DNA of 64,000 nt from Maniola hyperantus (GCF_902806685.2 NC_048560.1:2458492-2522491), one strand, 5' to 3'; numbered from the stretch's first letter, positions 19,263 through 30,230 are shown. The notes: a model not told the origin generated them from the letters alone. Numbers and translations: made by a program.

Positions 19263-19613
19263 AAATGTTACCATTATAATTTCAAATTGCATTAAGTACT
19301 TATTAAAATCATGATTTCAAATTTATAGCACATTTAATTCCACCGATTACCGGTCAAAATAATAATTATTGTGTTTCAAACGTTGCTTCCTATCGATAAT
19401 GTTTTAATGCAATTATCATAGTCGACGAAAATGATGAAAATGAATGAGGTTTAAACCCGTAATTAGAATGCAAAGCTGACATTTATCGTTGTTATTTTCC
19501 AAATGGAACAAAATATCACTTAATTATTTTATCGAAATTCAGGGAAAATAAACCTAACGAGTACTGAAATGTAGTCTGTTTTAATTGAAAACTTACACAT
19601 GGTTATATTTTCA

Positions 19614-19725
19614 TAATATCATCATCAACCAATAGACGTCCACTGCTGGACATAGGTCTCTTGTAGGGACTTCCACGCGCCACGGTCTTGCGCCGCATGA
19701 ATCCAGCGGCTCGTCTGATATCGTA
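19614..19725 (-). mobile_element. RTE-like LINE 3' fragment (duplication copy 2)
   Basis: CATCATCAACCAATAGACGT to GAATCCAGCGGCTCGTCTGA, about 110 bp; the rest is lost. Confidence 0.7.
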
Positions 19726-20060
19726 TACATATAATATAACATATACAATATACATATATACAATGGAACAGCAGTTGTTCTTGTCCGTAATAAATGAACC
19801 AATCGGACGGGCAGCGGAGCGCACTTTTAATCCCGGATCGTTGAAATTGTTTTGTGACATTCCCGGGTTGTTCCGAATTGGTCCGGGTAAAATAGGATCA
19901 AATACTTAAAACTCTTTCCGTACGGGGCTTAAAATATTTGGATAGGCAGGCTTTTCAATTTATTGAATTTATTCAAATTTTATGTATAATAAAATAAATT
20001 CAATATTTATTCAATTTTATTCACTCTTGATTTAAAGGTAACCTGAGCATCAAGTTTTTA

Positions 20061-20284
20061 TCTATATAGGTACATAAAAGGAAAACTGACTGACTGACTG
20101 ATCTATCAAAGCACAGCTCAAACTACTGGACAGACAGCTAGCATGCAGATAGCGTATTATGACGTAGCCATCCGCTTAGAAAGGATTTTGGAAAATTCAA
20201 TCCCTAAAAGGTAAAACCCCTTTAGGGATTGAATTTTCCAAAATTTTCGTAACTCACGCGAACGAAGTGGCGGGCATAAGCTAG
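20061..20284 (+). mobile_element. Hel-A Helitron, diverged
   Basis: A/TCTATATAGGTACATAAAAGG to GGGCATAAGCTAG/T. The centre has an inverted pair around CCCTAAAAGG / CCTTTAGGG (20202-20231). Confidence 0.75.
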
Positions 20285-20310
20285 TTACTACATATTTATT
20301 ATCTTCACAT

Positions 20311-20636
20311 CATCATCATCATCATGATCAACCCATCACCGGCTCACTACAGAGCGCGGATCTCCTCTCAGAGTGAGAAGGGTTTTTGGCCATAGTCTAC
20401 CTCGCTGGCCATGTGCTGATTGGTAAACTTCACACACCTTGGAGAACATTACGGAGAACTCTCAGGCATGCAGGTTTCCTCACGATGTTTTCCTTCACCG
20501 TTAAAGCAAATGATATTTAATTAATTAAAACGCACATAACTCCGAAAAGTTAGAGGTGCGTGCCAGGGATCGAACCCCCGACCTCCGATTAGAAGGCGAA
20601 CGTCCTAACCACTAGGCTATCACAGCTTATCTTCAC
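20311..20636 (-). mobile_element. SINE-1, full length
   Basis: Tail CATCATCATC at left, tRNA-like head at right. Exact 12-bp target duplication TTATCTTCACAT at 20299-20310 and 20637-20648. Confidence 0.93.
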
Positions 20637-20774
20637 ATGCCATCTGCGAAATCGTTCATGTCTAACTCTTATATCTGAATAAAAAAATAGTCAAGTGCGA
20701 GCCAGACTCGTTCACTAAGGGTTCCGTAACATCCTGTCAAGAAATAACACTTTATATTTATTTGAAATTTTTAT

Positions 20775-20995
20775 TATTTTAATGCGAAAGTGCGTCTGTG
20801 TGTCTGTCTGTCTGCTAGCTTTTCACGGCCCAACAGTTTAACCAATTTCGATGAAATTTGGTATAAAGTTAGCTTATATCCCCGGGAAGGACATCGGCTA
20901 CTTTTTGTCCCGGAAAATTAAAGATGAAAATCCCGTGAGGATTTTCATAAACCAAAATCCACGCAGACGAAGTCGTGGGCATCATCTACTCATAC
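20775..20995 (+). mobile_element. Hel-B Helitron, degraded 3' end
   Basis: ATGCGAAAGTGCGTCTGTG, TTTTCACGGCCCAACAG and GCATCATCTACTC (terminal CTAG mutated). Confidence 0.72.
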
Positions 20996-21174
20996 ATATT
21001 TAAGGAAACCGTAAAGCGATTTATTAAAGCAATACAGAGAAACACAAAGTCGAGCAAGCCCCGAGTCGCGATAACGTCAATTACGTAAGAAATACGGCGT
21101 TTGTGCACAATACTGTGACATAATTATGCTCGAATTTGCATTAATAACTTCTTTCTTAATACATTTGTTTTTGA

Positions 21175-21245
21175 GAGAGAGCCAGCGCGTGCTTCGTCAT
21201 TTTATAAAAGCTGAAAGTTTCTCTGCGTATTGTTCCCAAGGTTGA
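21175..21245 (+). repeat. Dispersed repeat with TTATAAAAGCTGAAAGTTT (fragment)
   Basis: GAGAGCCAGCGCGTGCTTCG to GCGTATTGTTCCCAAG; first half of the 5745-5880 family. A 30-bp SINE-2 tRNA head remnant (CACCACTGCGCCAGG) follows at 21277-21304. Confidence 0.55.
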
Positions 21246-21484
21246 TATACATTACACAAGTGAGAGCGCCAGGAACTCACCACTGCGCCAGGGGGGTTGT
21301 CAAATCGTACTCCGCCTATCTCTATCGCCTTTCTACTATCGTATACCGCAAGCAGAAGGCTTGAGGGCTTATTCCACCTTCCTAAACAAAACGTTCTAAA
21401 TGCTATAGTTACCGTCAAACTAGCCAACTTTGCCATTCAATGATAGTTTTCCCAAAAAGCAATTTATAAGCAAAATGTAATTTT

Positions 21485-21862
21485 GGTGGTTTGATAGATC
21501 CAGCCGCGAAAATTCAAATTTTAGTTAGTTTTTAGAAAATAGTAGACTAATCATACATCGAAGGCTTATGGTAATGAGTTTTGCGGGCATAACATTTATG
21601 GATCTACATGTTTTTCTAAAAAACTTTGGTCAAAAATACTCATTTACTTCATATTTGTGCAAATGTGGAAAAATTCAGAAAATTGACTTTCAGGAATAAA
21701 TATAAAGTAAATGAGTATTTTTGACCAAAGTTTTATGGAAAAAACATGTAGATGCATAAATGTTACGCCCGCAAAACTCATTACCATAAGCTTTCTATGT
21801 ATGATTAGTCTACTATTTTCGAAAAACTAACTAAAATTTGAATTTTGATGTATCAAACCACC
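21485..21862. mobile_element. Fold-back element, 378 bp
   Basis: Left arm starting GGTGGTTTGATAGATCC and right arm ending TGTATCAAACCACC are inverted over about 165 bp with scattered mismatches, joined by about 50 bp. No ORF; likely a non-autonomous DNA transposon. Confidence 0.85.
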
Positions 21863-22256
21863 TTAAGTCAAAATTTGTTCGTTTTTCATGGCGGGAAAAG
21901 TAATCCGGACTTTTAGCCAACATTACCCACAACACAAGTGAAAGTTTTAAATGAGAAAGAATTGGAAAATTGCGTGATAGAAATTAGAAATGCTACTTAT
22001 ATAGAAAAAGGAGAGATGCGTATCTACAGGATTGACAAATTAATTGCTTCGTAAAACACAAAGCACAAACAGGTCTTTATCACGCTTCGTTTACACGCTT
22101 TATAATTTAATGAATGCGTCAATCAATCCGAAGCAAAATACCGAAGCACAATTCCGAAGCGACAGAATGAAGCGAAAATTCAATACAGTTGCGCACACAT
22201 CGAGTGTAAATGAAATTTCGATCATCAGTTTAAAACCTGATCACGGGCTTCGTATA

Positions 22257-22401
22257 AGTCCCGCAAATTTCTATTGCGCTGGAACCATGTCTCATTAACA
22301 TCGAAATAACGTCATTTTGACGTCAGCCGAAATAAAAATATACCATCAGCTCGAAACTTTAGTCTAGTGCTGACGTCAATTTATTAGCAATTTGCGGGAC
22401 T
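22257..22401. mobile_element. TA-flanked MITE (AGTCCCGC family)
   Basis: AGTCCCGCAAATTTC to GCAATTTGCGGGACT, 145 bp, flanked by TA (22255-22256, 22402-22403); internal TTGACGTCAGCCG as in the 5526 copy. Confidence 0.85.
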
Positions 22402-22439
22402 TATATCTTGTGTTGAAATTGAAAATATACATCACTGCC

Positions 22440-22500
22440 CATATTATTGTAAATTGCAAAAGTGTGTTTGTTTGTTGGTTTATTGGTTATTATTTTTGAC
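22440..22500 (+). mobile_element. Hel-B relative, 5' fragment
   Basis: CCATATTATTGTAAATTGC and GTGTTTGTTTGTTGG; truncated. Confidence 0.45.
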
Positions 22501-23339
22501 TATAAAACATAAGGCTAGATTATTGAAACGAGGTACGTTTGATACGTCTACCACTGACATCTTATTCTGAAAATTTCAGCATTCTCGCGACATAATTTAC
22601 AGATATGGGGTATACGAGGGGTTGGAGGGGAATAATTTCCGATTTTTTAGTTTTTCTGTTGTTTATATGCAATTCCTAGCCTACATACGTCTTCTAGGAC
22701 TTCTGGAAATACCCTAACATTTTTGACTATGAGTTATGATAATCATCAGTGAGTCACAAAATCAATGTATTTCAGGTATCACTAAATCTGAAACTATAAA
22801 AGCTAGATAATTGATACTTAGTATGTTTAATAAATTTGCTGAGAACATCTTATGCTGAAAGTTTCAACTTTCTTACGTCATCCAGACCGAAGCTATGACT
22901 GCTGGAAAATACGACGAAACGCTTCGAGAAAAGGTACGTAGTGCCCCGTCCTTTAGTTTGGCTCGTCTTTTTTGGCTGACTTTTTCTTTTCTCAACAAAA
23001 GATGGGGTATCAATGTGCTGTAATATCGAAGCCTCACATTTCGATATTATAGTAAGTCAGTATACCGAACCACTAAAACAGCTTTTGGTACGGTTGTTAA
23101 CTTATAAGATGCAGTAAAGAGAATTGACGACTCATTGAAGCCGCGATTCCATCTCCAAGTTATATTGGACTATAATTCTCTAACGGATTTCCGTTAAATT
23201 TCACGAGCTCCGGGAATCTTCGGAAACTTCATGGTTTCCTTATTTTATATTGGAGAGTGTAAAAATCTTCGATGTGGCTTCCGTCGTATTTTTTTGGAAA
23301 AAGAAGATAATTATACAGTGATCACATGAGTAGATATAA
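22501..23339. other. Unassigned stretch
   Basis: Two loosely similar halves (CTGAAAATTTCAGCATTCTC near 22568 and CTGAAAGTTTCAACTTTCTT near 22854) suggest an old repeat, but I recognise no element or exon. Confidence 0.35.
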
Positions 23340-23558
23340 AGTCCCGCAAATTGCTAATGCGCGTGACCGCCATTTTAGTGACGTCAGCACTAGACCGAAG
23401 TGTCGAACAACCAGTACCGTTGACAAAACTGTCGGTAGAGTACGCGTAACGTGTCTTGAATAATTACAAATTCAAACAATTTGTTTCGTTTTCGTTTGTT
23501 ATTGTTGTTAAGTTTATTGTTAATTTGTTTTAGTTGTTGTTTCCTTTTTGGGTTAAAT

Positions 23559-23747
23559 ATGAGTAGGAAAATGATTAATAGTCGTGCCCGTGAGATTATT
23601 ATTAAAGTAGACAATTATTTTGTAAAAGATACGATTCAATTCGAACGAGAGAGATTTCAATTTCAAAGAATTCAAAGAAAGAAAGAGGATTCAAAAATAT
23701 TACTTCAGAATATTAAAAAAATAAAAAACTCAAACGCATCAAAATGA
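23559..23747 (+). pseudogene. Possible N-terminal transposase relic
   Basis: Encodes MSRKMINSRAREIIIKVDNY then FERERFQFQRIQRKKE. The INSRAREIIIKVDNYF start resembles N-termini of insect DDE-type transposase-like proteins, which continue into a helix-turn-helix. In another frame just downstream (about 23800-23866) TKLTERVLIATGVAKILYK could be that helix-turn-helix after a frameshift. Family resemblance is from memory. No catalytic domain is present. Confidence 0.4.
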
Positions 23748-23974
23748 CTCTGACACAAGTCACGACGTGGTTAATGGAAATGTTACAACTTCTTCAAAAT
23801 AAAACCAAGCTCACAGAGCGTGTACTGATTGCCACAGGGGTAGCTAAAATACTGTACAAAGGTACACAAATATGTACTACTTAATATAAAGTGTTTTAAA
23901 AGGAAAATATTAATAAAACTGACATATATCAAAAATAAGTAATAAATTGTACTTAATAATAAAATATATTCATA

Positions 23975-24345
23975 GGGACCTTCAAATTGAATACGTCCAT
24001 AAAGTTATCACCAAATCTGCCAAAGCCCACGACTATAGGCTTCACCACCACGTTAACGTTGAAGCAATCCAGCTGCTTGACGTAACGGAGACAGTGAGAA
24101 GACTAAAAAGGACCAAACCTTTTGAGTTAGTGTGTAGTGATTAGTGATAGTGTACATAGTGTAAGTGCTGAAAGAACACGTGAACAAAGTGTCATATCTC
24201 AAATCAAGAAAGACTAAGATGCGTCAGCGTCTTAGTATATAAGATAATTTATAAGTTTAGGTTAAAATAAAATTACTTATTAATCATACATTAGGCTAGA
24301 TCGTAATATAATTGAGTAGCTAATTGGCACTCAACAATAAGGAAA
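23975..24345 (+). mobile_element. Jockey/R1-like LINE, 3' fragment
   Basis: Frame ending at 24144 encodes HRDLQIEYVHKVITKSAKAH, YRLHHHVNVEAIQLLDV and RRLKRTKPFELV, the C-terminal tail common in insect Jockey-like reverse transcriptases (IHRDL, RLHHH and RRLKR motifs). The 3' UTR ends in an A-rich tail near 24345. 5'-truncated; nested in the TIR element. Confidence 0.75.
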
Positions 24346-24496
24346 AAAAATAAAAATATTAATATTACTGCTAGGTTTATAAATTATTACAATAATTCTA
24401 AAAAAAAATTTTTGCCGACGGCATGTTTTTATTTCAGCTGACGTCACGTCGATGTTAATGATACGTGGTTCCAGCGCAATAGCAATTTGCGGGACT

Positions 24497-26032
24497 AATA
24501 TCCCGTGATACTGCCAACTCTAAGCCTTTAAGCATTAAAGGAATTTTCATGGACAAAGGTATTTTAATATAACCAAAAGGATTTCTCCTTAAGATCTCGT
24601 GCTTTTATATGACCAAATTCCCACTTTCCACTACTAAGCTTAAAGTAGGTATAATATAACACGTTGTGCTGGCATTTTAAAATTCCGTTCGTACTATGCG
24701 GTCATTGAGTATAGATCATGGAGCAGCAAACTTCATACAAAACGCGTCAAAAAAGCGCCCTTACAAAATCAATACAAAGACGTAACTTTGAAGTAATAAA
24801 CGTTAAACAGATTAGAAATAAAACCGGTCAAGTGTACCGGACATGCACATGAGGGGTTCCGTACCATCGTTCAAGAACACTTTTTTATGATGTTTTTAAG
24901 CCTTATTTATGTATATTAACAACCTGATGGAATTCCGAAAAAAAAAACAGATTTATTTCTTGTATACAATAAAAGAAAACAAAATTTCGGCTTTCGGCTG
25001 ATTCTAAGAAACTCCGCTTATGAGGCTGGTCGGCAGAATCAGGTCTTTTCTTTCACCTGTGTGAGATAATTGCAGTATTAAGGCTGCCATGGCATGTTTG
25101 CCTTTTTTCTAATTTTTTTGTTTTTCTATAATGAGAACTAAAGTTTTTTTTTTTTAAATTGTTCTTGACGCCGTTTTATAGTTACTCTAGTTATACGAAA
25201 ACTTCCAGTTTGCGGGAAGGAAGGAATTTACATTTTTAGCTGGAATTTCGTTCCAGTCCAATACCGTAGTCATAGAGGAAGATCTTTGAATACATTTTTT
25301 CGAGCTCAGTGCGGTGTACCTATCGTGTCGGAATTCTGTGATACGTAACGATGACGGTAGAGATGACGAGTCCCGCTCCAAAAATTGAAAAAATCTGTGA
25401 AAAGTATTTGAATTTTTTTTTGAGTAGGTAGGGCTTGCAATTTCAATTTGGAATAATGTAGGTTATCCATAGCGCACAAAATAGTCACTATTTTCTCCCA
25501 AATACCCATACATATATACTTGTACTTATCGAAAAAAAGCTGTATGTTTTAAATATTATTAAAAGTTCCTTTAATTATTAATAATTTAAAATTAAAATAC
25601 GTAAGAGATTATTTTTAGTTTAAATAGACTGCTGAATGCAAAGCCGACCGTTTCTATGCAACCATTTGCAACCTTTCCAAGCAATCATTTTTAGTTTTTA
25701 CTTAGTTTCTTTGTTTTGTCATGATTATTTCATGTTTTGTGTGAAATAAAGTTTATCTATGTATCTTGCCATTAAGAAATTCGTCAACTGTGCTAACTTA
25801 ATTTTAACACAGTGTTTAAAATGCAATGGAAACCCTGAGAGAACTCTTTCATTCAATAATGCAAATCTGTTGTCAGACAAAAGAAGCCATGAATCCCGCA
25901 ATATATTCAAGGAATGTGTTATTGGATGGCCACAAAGGCTGATCGTGGAGCGACACTGATCGATCGAGACTGAGCGTCAAGGAAGTTTTGCATTTGAAGG
26001 GTACAAGGGAAGAACATGCAATTTCACTTACA
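24497..26032. other. Unassigned stretch with small repeat scraps
   Basis: 24825-24890 is a diverged start of a GTTCCGTAC-family repeat. 25187-25381 on minus reads ITEFRHDRYTALSSK and WNEIPAKNVNSF; WNEIP recalls LINE C-termini (WNxLP), but too little matches to call it. 25630-25960 has no recognisable content. Confidence 0.35.
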
Positions 26033-26160
26033 GCCGTACTCAGAGTCGCTAATCGTTACTTAAGATTGAGTTAAAACGAGACAGATTTATGTGAGAGATA
26101 TAGCTCTGTCTCGTTTTAACTAAACTTAAGTAACGACTAAGCGACTCTGAGTACGGCTGA
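26033..26160. mobile_element. Palindromic MITE, intact
   Basis: Almost fully self-complementary: CAGCCGTACTCAGAGTCGCT at left, AGCGACTCTGAGTACGGCTG at right, arms continuing through GTTACTTAAG and GTTAAAACGAGACAG to a loop near ATGTGAGAGATA. Confidence 0.88.
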
Positions 26161-26238
26161 TAGACAATGAACTGAGAAATAGCTATATTAATTAATCTTT
26201 TAATCAAATGTAAAGCTTGAAATTAAAAAGTGTATATG

Positions 26239-26468
26239 CTAAATATATAAAAAGAAAAGTGACTGACTGGTGATTTGACTGACTGACTGACTGACTGACT
26301 GATGTATCAACGCACAGCTCAAACTACTGGACGGATCGGGCTGAAATTTAGCATGTAGATACCTATTATGACGTTGACATCCGCTAAGAAAGGATTTTTG
26401 AACATTAAACCCCTAAGGGGGTAAAATAGAGGTTTAAAATTTGTGTAGTCCTCGCGAGCATAAGCTAG
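26239..26468 (+). mobile_element. Hel-A Helitron lacking the terminal hairpin
   Basis: CTAAATATATAAAAAGAAAA to GCATAAGCTAG at 26468. The usual hairpin is deleted (TGTAGTCCTCGCGAGC). Confidence 0.8.
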
Positions 26469-26471
26469 TTT

Positions 26472-26625
26472 TTACTAAGTATAATGTTGTTATAGCGAGA
26501 ATAGAAATATACATTCTGTAAAAAATTCAACTCTCTACCTAATTACGGTTTACGGGATGCAGCCCGCTGACAGACAGACGGACGGACAGACAGCGGAGGC
26601 TTAGTAATAGGGTCCCATTGCCACT
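26472..26625 (+). repeat. Dispersed repeat (GTTATAGCGAGAATAG type)
   Basis: TTATAGCGAGAATAGAAATA, CGGGATGCAGCCCGCTGACA, GACG run and GGGTCCCATTG match 1444-1668 and 38568-38855. A matching end (GGTACCCTAAAAA) lies after the SINE-3 insertion at 26810. Confidence 0.6.
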
Positions 26626-26632
26626 CTTTTTT

Positions 26633-26808
26633 TTTAAAGAATATGTATTAGCCATTAAATGATTAATATTCCCCTTTCCTCTCCAACTAAGCGTCAAGCT
26701 TGTGCTAGGAGTAGGTACGACAATACTGCAACGGGCGGGGTTTGAACCGTCGACCTTTCGGTTTTCAGTCCACTCCTTTACCCGTTGAGCTATTGACTCT
26801 TCCCGTAC
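26633..26808 (-). mobile_element. SINE-3, full length
   Basis: T-run tail at left; minus-strand A box TAGCTCAACGG and B box GGTTCAAACCC at right. Interrupts the repeat at 26472. Confidence 0.88.
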
Positions 26809-26819
26809 GGTACCCTAAA

Positions 26820-27317
26820 AAATTTAATTCTTTTACTCTTTACAAACTAAAAGCAAAAATAAAGTAAATAGCTTAATCACAATACCTACAGTCTCCGTTT
26901 GGAGTCGTGCCAAGTGAAATTTTCTCACGTTACAGTTAAAGCAGCTCGGGAAATAATTACAATTTTCCAGGTATGCCGTGATTTCGCTCGCTAAATTAAG
27001 TCTTTTTTATGTTTATTGCCAAATTAAAAGATGTGGAGTAAACACGAAATGAAATTTTTTAACTCCCAACATAATATTTTAAGTTACACGAAAACAATGT
27101 TCTGTGGAATTGTTCCTCTTATATAGCTCTAAAAAAAAGTCTGCGATAGCATATATATCTATCTTTTACGGTAGGCTCACAATAACCATTTTTATGATTT
27201 TCAAATGTGGTCTAAAATTGTCATTTGTTTCAGTTTATTATTATTTGTAAAATATTTAATTTTAATTATAAGGCAAGATATTAAGTTTAAAAACTGGTCA
27301 ACTCCCACAAAAAATAA
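26820..27317. other. No feature recognised
   Basis: AT-rich, no supported exon or repeat. Confidence 0.4.
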
Positions 27318-27700
27318 CATATGAAGGAAAAAAAGAACCCTTATAGGATCACTTCGTTGTCTGTCTGTCTGTTCGTCTGTCGTGTCTGTCAAGAAAACCT
27401 AAACCGTTGACCTAGAATCATAAAATTTGGCAGGTAGGTAGCACAAGTAAAGGAAAAATACGAAAACTGTGAATTTGTGGTTAACACACAAAAAAAATGT
27501 GTTCACGAACAAAGTCACATGTTTAGTTCCCAACAAGTCGAGATGGCAATCGGGGTATGAGGCGGGGGGACGCCCCACACATCGGTACGTCACCCGCGCT
27601 CGCCCGGACCGGACTAGCAGTGTTGCATATAAAAGTGAAATAATAATATCCTGTACGATCGTACGGAACCCTTCGTGTGTGAGCCCGACTCGCACTTGGC
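27318..27700 (+). mobile_element. High-copy dispersed repeat, interrupted
   Basis: GAACCCTTATAGGATCACTT to GTGTTCACGAAC, then a GC-rich insertion (about 27530-27610, containing GTCGAGATGGCAATCGGGGT) and the far end CGTACGGAACCCTTCGTG to ACTCGCACTTGGC. Confidence 0.6.
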
Positions 27701-27961
27701 TTATTTTTACGTCAAAACAGCTTTATAAGAGAGCCCTGAAGAGTAAATCAATACGGGGCTATGAGCGACCATTATCAGTAGACAAAGGATCAGGGATGTG
27801 AGGGGAAATCTTATCTGGACCTTTCCGGCTTAGGCCGAGTGCGCATTACGCGTTTTATCGCGCAAGCTTAGTCTTAATTAAACTCATTCTTCGACAAGAA
27901 TACATCTCAAAGCTTCCCGAACGGTGCCCAGCCGAGTTGGATTCGGCGGCTAACCTTACAA

Positions 27962-28155
27962 AAAAAAAAAACTTTTTTATTCAAATAAACTTTTACAAAA
28001 ACTTTCGAATAGTCGGATGCGTCTACCACTGGTTCGGAATGACTTTCCCTACCGAGAAGAACCAGCAAGAAACTCGGCGGTTGCTCTTTTCAAATATTTG
28101 ATATAGGTACACGATTATGCCATGTATAAAATAGTATTTGCAGTCTTGTGCGTAC
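27962..28155 (-). mobile_element. CR1/L2-like LINE 3' UTR
   Basis: Reverse complement of 12860-13045 (CGAATAGTCGGATGCGTCTA, CCGAGAAGAACCAGCAAGAA), ending in an A-rich tail on minus. Confidence 0.75.
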
Positions 28156-28201
28156 AGACCTATACAAGCTTTATTTTTCAGCAAAAAACATACAAAATGA
28201 A

Positions 28202-28434
28202 CTAGCTTGTGCTCGCGACTTCGTCCGCGTGGACTGCATATATTTTAAACCCTATTTCACCCCCTTAGGCGTTGAATTTCCAAAAATCCTTCCTTAGCGG
28301 ATGCCTACGTCATAATAGCTATCTGCATGCCTTTCAGCCCGATCCATCCAGTAGTTTGAGCTGTGCATGATAGATTAGTCAGTCAGTCAGCCAGTCAGTC
28401 ACCTTTTCCTTTTATATATTTAGATTTAGATTAG
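28202..28434 (-). mobile_element. Hel-A Helitron, complete
   Basis: A/CTAGCTTGTGCTCGCGACTT to CCTTTTATATATTTAGA; 233 bp. Confidence 0.85.
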
Positions 28435-28980
28435 GAATAAGGTGTTATCGTCTCGTAAACCACGAACAAAAGGGTTTATACTTTTGGGTACATCTTTAAA
28501 CTACCAAATATAGAGCCCTAGTGAGAGGACCTACAGACTAGCTACGAACAGAGCTTTGTACCTCCTATATCGCACAAAAACAAACACAAACAAACAAAAA
28601 CCGTCCAAATGAGATTCAGTCTGATGAAAATCATTTATGATCCAGTTCGCACGTTCGCAATGGCCTTAGTATAATGGGTTGTGGCACTGTATGCTCTTGA
28701 GTACCAAGCCTTTTTTGGGGTTGGCTCAGTTTATTCCGGCGCTTCTTCTGCTTCTTGGCTGGAGGAAGCGCCGGGATAACCAATCTTAGTTATAAGATGT
28801 GATTTGTGTCGCACATTTTAATAAATAAACGTTATTTCTCTTTATTGTTATTATTCTTTCTTTTACTAGAATGAATTCGACCATGATGAGGATATTATAT
28901 TGTTCATAGCCTTTATTGATTGACATCTATATCTATGACACAATATTATAACCTATCTAATCAAATAGTTGTATGAAAAA
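28435..28980. other. No gene; possible retroelement 3' end
   Basis: 28660-28850 (GGTTGGCTCAGTTTATTCCG ... AATAAATAAACGTTATTTC) looks like a LINE or LTR 3' end with an AATAAA signal, but nothing coding supports it. Confidence 0.3.
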
Positions 28981-29062
28981 CTAGCTGCCCGGCGAACTTC
29001 GTACCGCCTAACAGTCGATTCTTTTTCAGGATTTTTTTAAATTTTTCTCTCCGTAAGAACCA
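28981..29062 (-). mobile_element. Helitron fragment (CTAGCTGCCCGGCGAACTT family)
   Basis: 3' terminus CTAGCTGCCCGGCGAACTTC to CTCTCCGTAAGAACCATAG, then cut by SINE-3. Longer copy at 32262-32616. Confidence 0.65.
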
Positions 29063-29066
29063 TAGT

Positions 29067-29246
29067 ATTTTTTTTTACAAAAAGAATATTAGCCATATTA
29101 AATAACTAATATTCCCCTTTCCTCTCCAATTAAGCGTCAGGCTTGTGAGTAGGTACGACACACGACAATAGTGCAACAGGCGGGATTTGAACCGTCGACC
29201 TTATGGTTTTCAGTCCACTCCTATACCGGTTGAGCTATTGAGGCTC
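29067..29246 (-). mobile_element. SINE-3, full length
   Basis: T-run tail at left, minus-strand head with A-box-like TAGCTCAACCGG and B box GGTTCAAATCC. Confidence 0.85.
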
Positions 29247-29694
29247 TATTTGGTTTAACTCCGTATTGTAAACACCTTGTCTTCCCATATTCAGACAAAT
29301 AAACTATTTCATTTCATTTCTTTCTTTCACTAAAGTGAATTACTCTGCGATGAATCTGCTCTGTCCGATAAGCGTATGGAACCCTTGTACGGGTAATTTA
29401 ACACATAGAATGTGGAGAGCATTTATTTTGTAACCCTAAGAGTACTTCGCTAATGAGGTCAGAGTTTTCATTAACTTACATGGGAAGAAAGTAATTAATT
29501 CTATGTTTCTGGAAAATTTCTAGCTGACTCGCCCCGGCTTCGTTCGAATAGAATTTTAAAAATCGCCGAGGAGGTGCAATCCCCAAATATCCTCATCTTT
29601 AGCGATAAGTCCGCCTTCGCATGCTACATCTATTAGATTAAAATCCTTGTACCTAATACCTATGTTTTTTTATTTGTGCAATAAAGTATCACTA
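29247..29694. other. Repeat scraps, no gene
   Basis: 29262-29325 (ACAAATAAACTATTTCATTTC) looks like a LINE tail; its inverted counterpart is near 38440-38470. 29521-29600 has a Helitron-like end (CTAGCTGACTCGCCCCGGCTT). Confidence 0.4.
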
Positions 29695-29870
29695 CCCCTA
29701 TTATAAATGCGAAAGTGTGTTTGTTTGTTGGTTTGTTCTTCAATCACGTTGCAAGGGAGCAACGGATCGACGTGATTTTTTGCATGGGTATAGTAAAAGA
29801 CCGGGAGTGGCATAGACTCCTTTGTATCTCGGAAATTTAAAGAGTTCCCACGGGATTTTTAATAATATGG
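29695..29870 (+). mobile_element. Hel-B relative with TTTG repeat, truncated
   Basis: CTATTATAAATGCGAAAGTG, GTTTGTTTGTTGG, CAATCACGTTGCAAGG, GACGTGATTTTTTGCATGGG and AAGAGTTCCCACGGGATTT. Confidence 0.7.
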
Positions 29871-30230
29871 ATTTACAAAACAGCGCGGCCTCCGCGCGAA
29901 ACTTTGTGGCTAATTTAAAGGCGTCCTAATGAGTAGGTTATAAATAGAGTTTAGAGATAGTAGAGATTAGAATCCCGCCCGCCCACAACGCCAGAACAGC
30001 AATCTGTTGGCGCTAAAGAAACACATTCATCGCACTTCACGGTAGCCGCTGTACCAGATTTATTGACCCACTACGTGCTTGCCTGTAAATCTTACTAGTT
30101 TTCAAGTGAATATGAATTCACTACACTACATAACTACTTAATGAAACTTGAAATTTACAGGTCAATACAACAAAAAAAAACTACATAATATAGTATATAT
30201 ACATTCAGAAAAACTTATAACTAAAAAATT
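29871..30230. other. No feature recognised
   Basis: Mixed composition with a GC-richer block (CCCGCCCGCCCACAACGCC, 29976-29994) that could be the 5' or 3' UTR of a retroelement; unsupported. Confidence 0.3.

Larger units (their letters stand above)
18663..19735. repeat. Tandem duplication, two copies about 600 bp apart
   Basis: Copy 1 18663-19262 and copy 2 19263-19735 share the order TATAAATGTTACCA, CCACCGATTACCGG, TATCGATAATGTTTTAATGC, GGTTTAAACCCGTAATTAG and TACACATGGTTATATTTTCA, and both run into an inverted RTE 3' end. Copy 2 has a shorter RTE piece. Divergence is a few percent by eye. Confidence 0.85.
23340..24496 (+). mobile_element. Larger TIR transposon of the AGTCCCGC family, 1,157 bp
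   Basis: Same inverted ends as the MITEs at 5526 and 22257 (AGTCCCGCAAATTGC / GCAATTTGCGGGACT), with the GACGTCA subterminal motif at both ends. Contains a possible transposase start (23559) and a nested LINE fragment (23975). The best candidate in the window for a deletion derivative of the autonomous parent. Confidence 0.7.

Noticed and set aside
25187..25381. Possible LINE C-terminus or host exon on minus
   Set aside because: Only WNEIP and a few hydrophobic residues recall LINE ends; no flanking tail, splice sites or further motif.
27469..27801. 110-codon plus-strand frame
   Set aside because: Lies wholly within a dispersed repeat and a GC-rich MITE piece.
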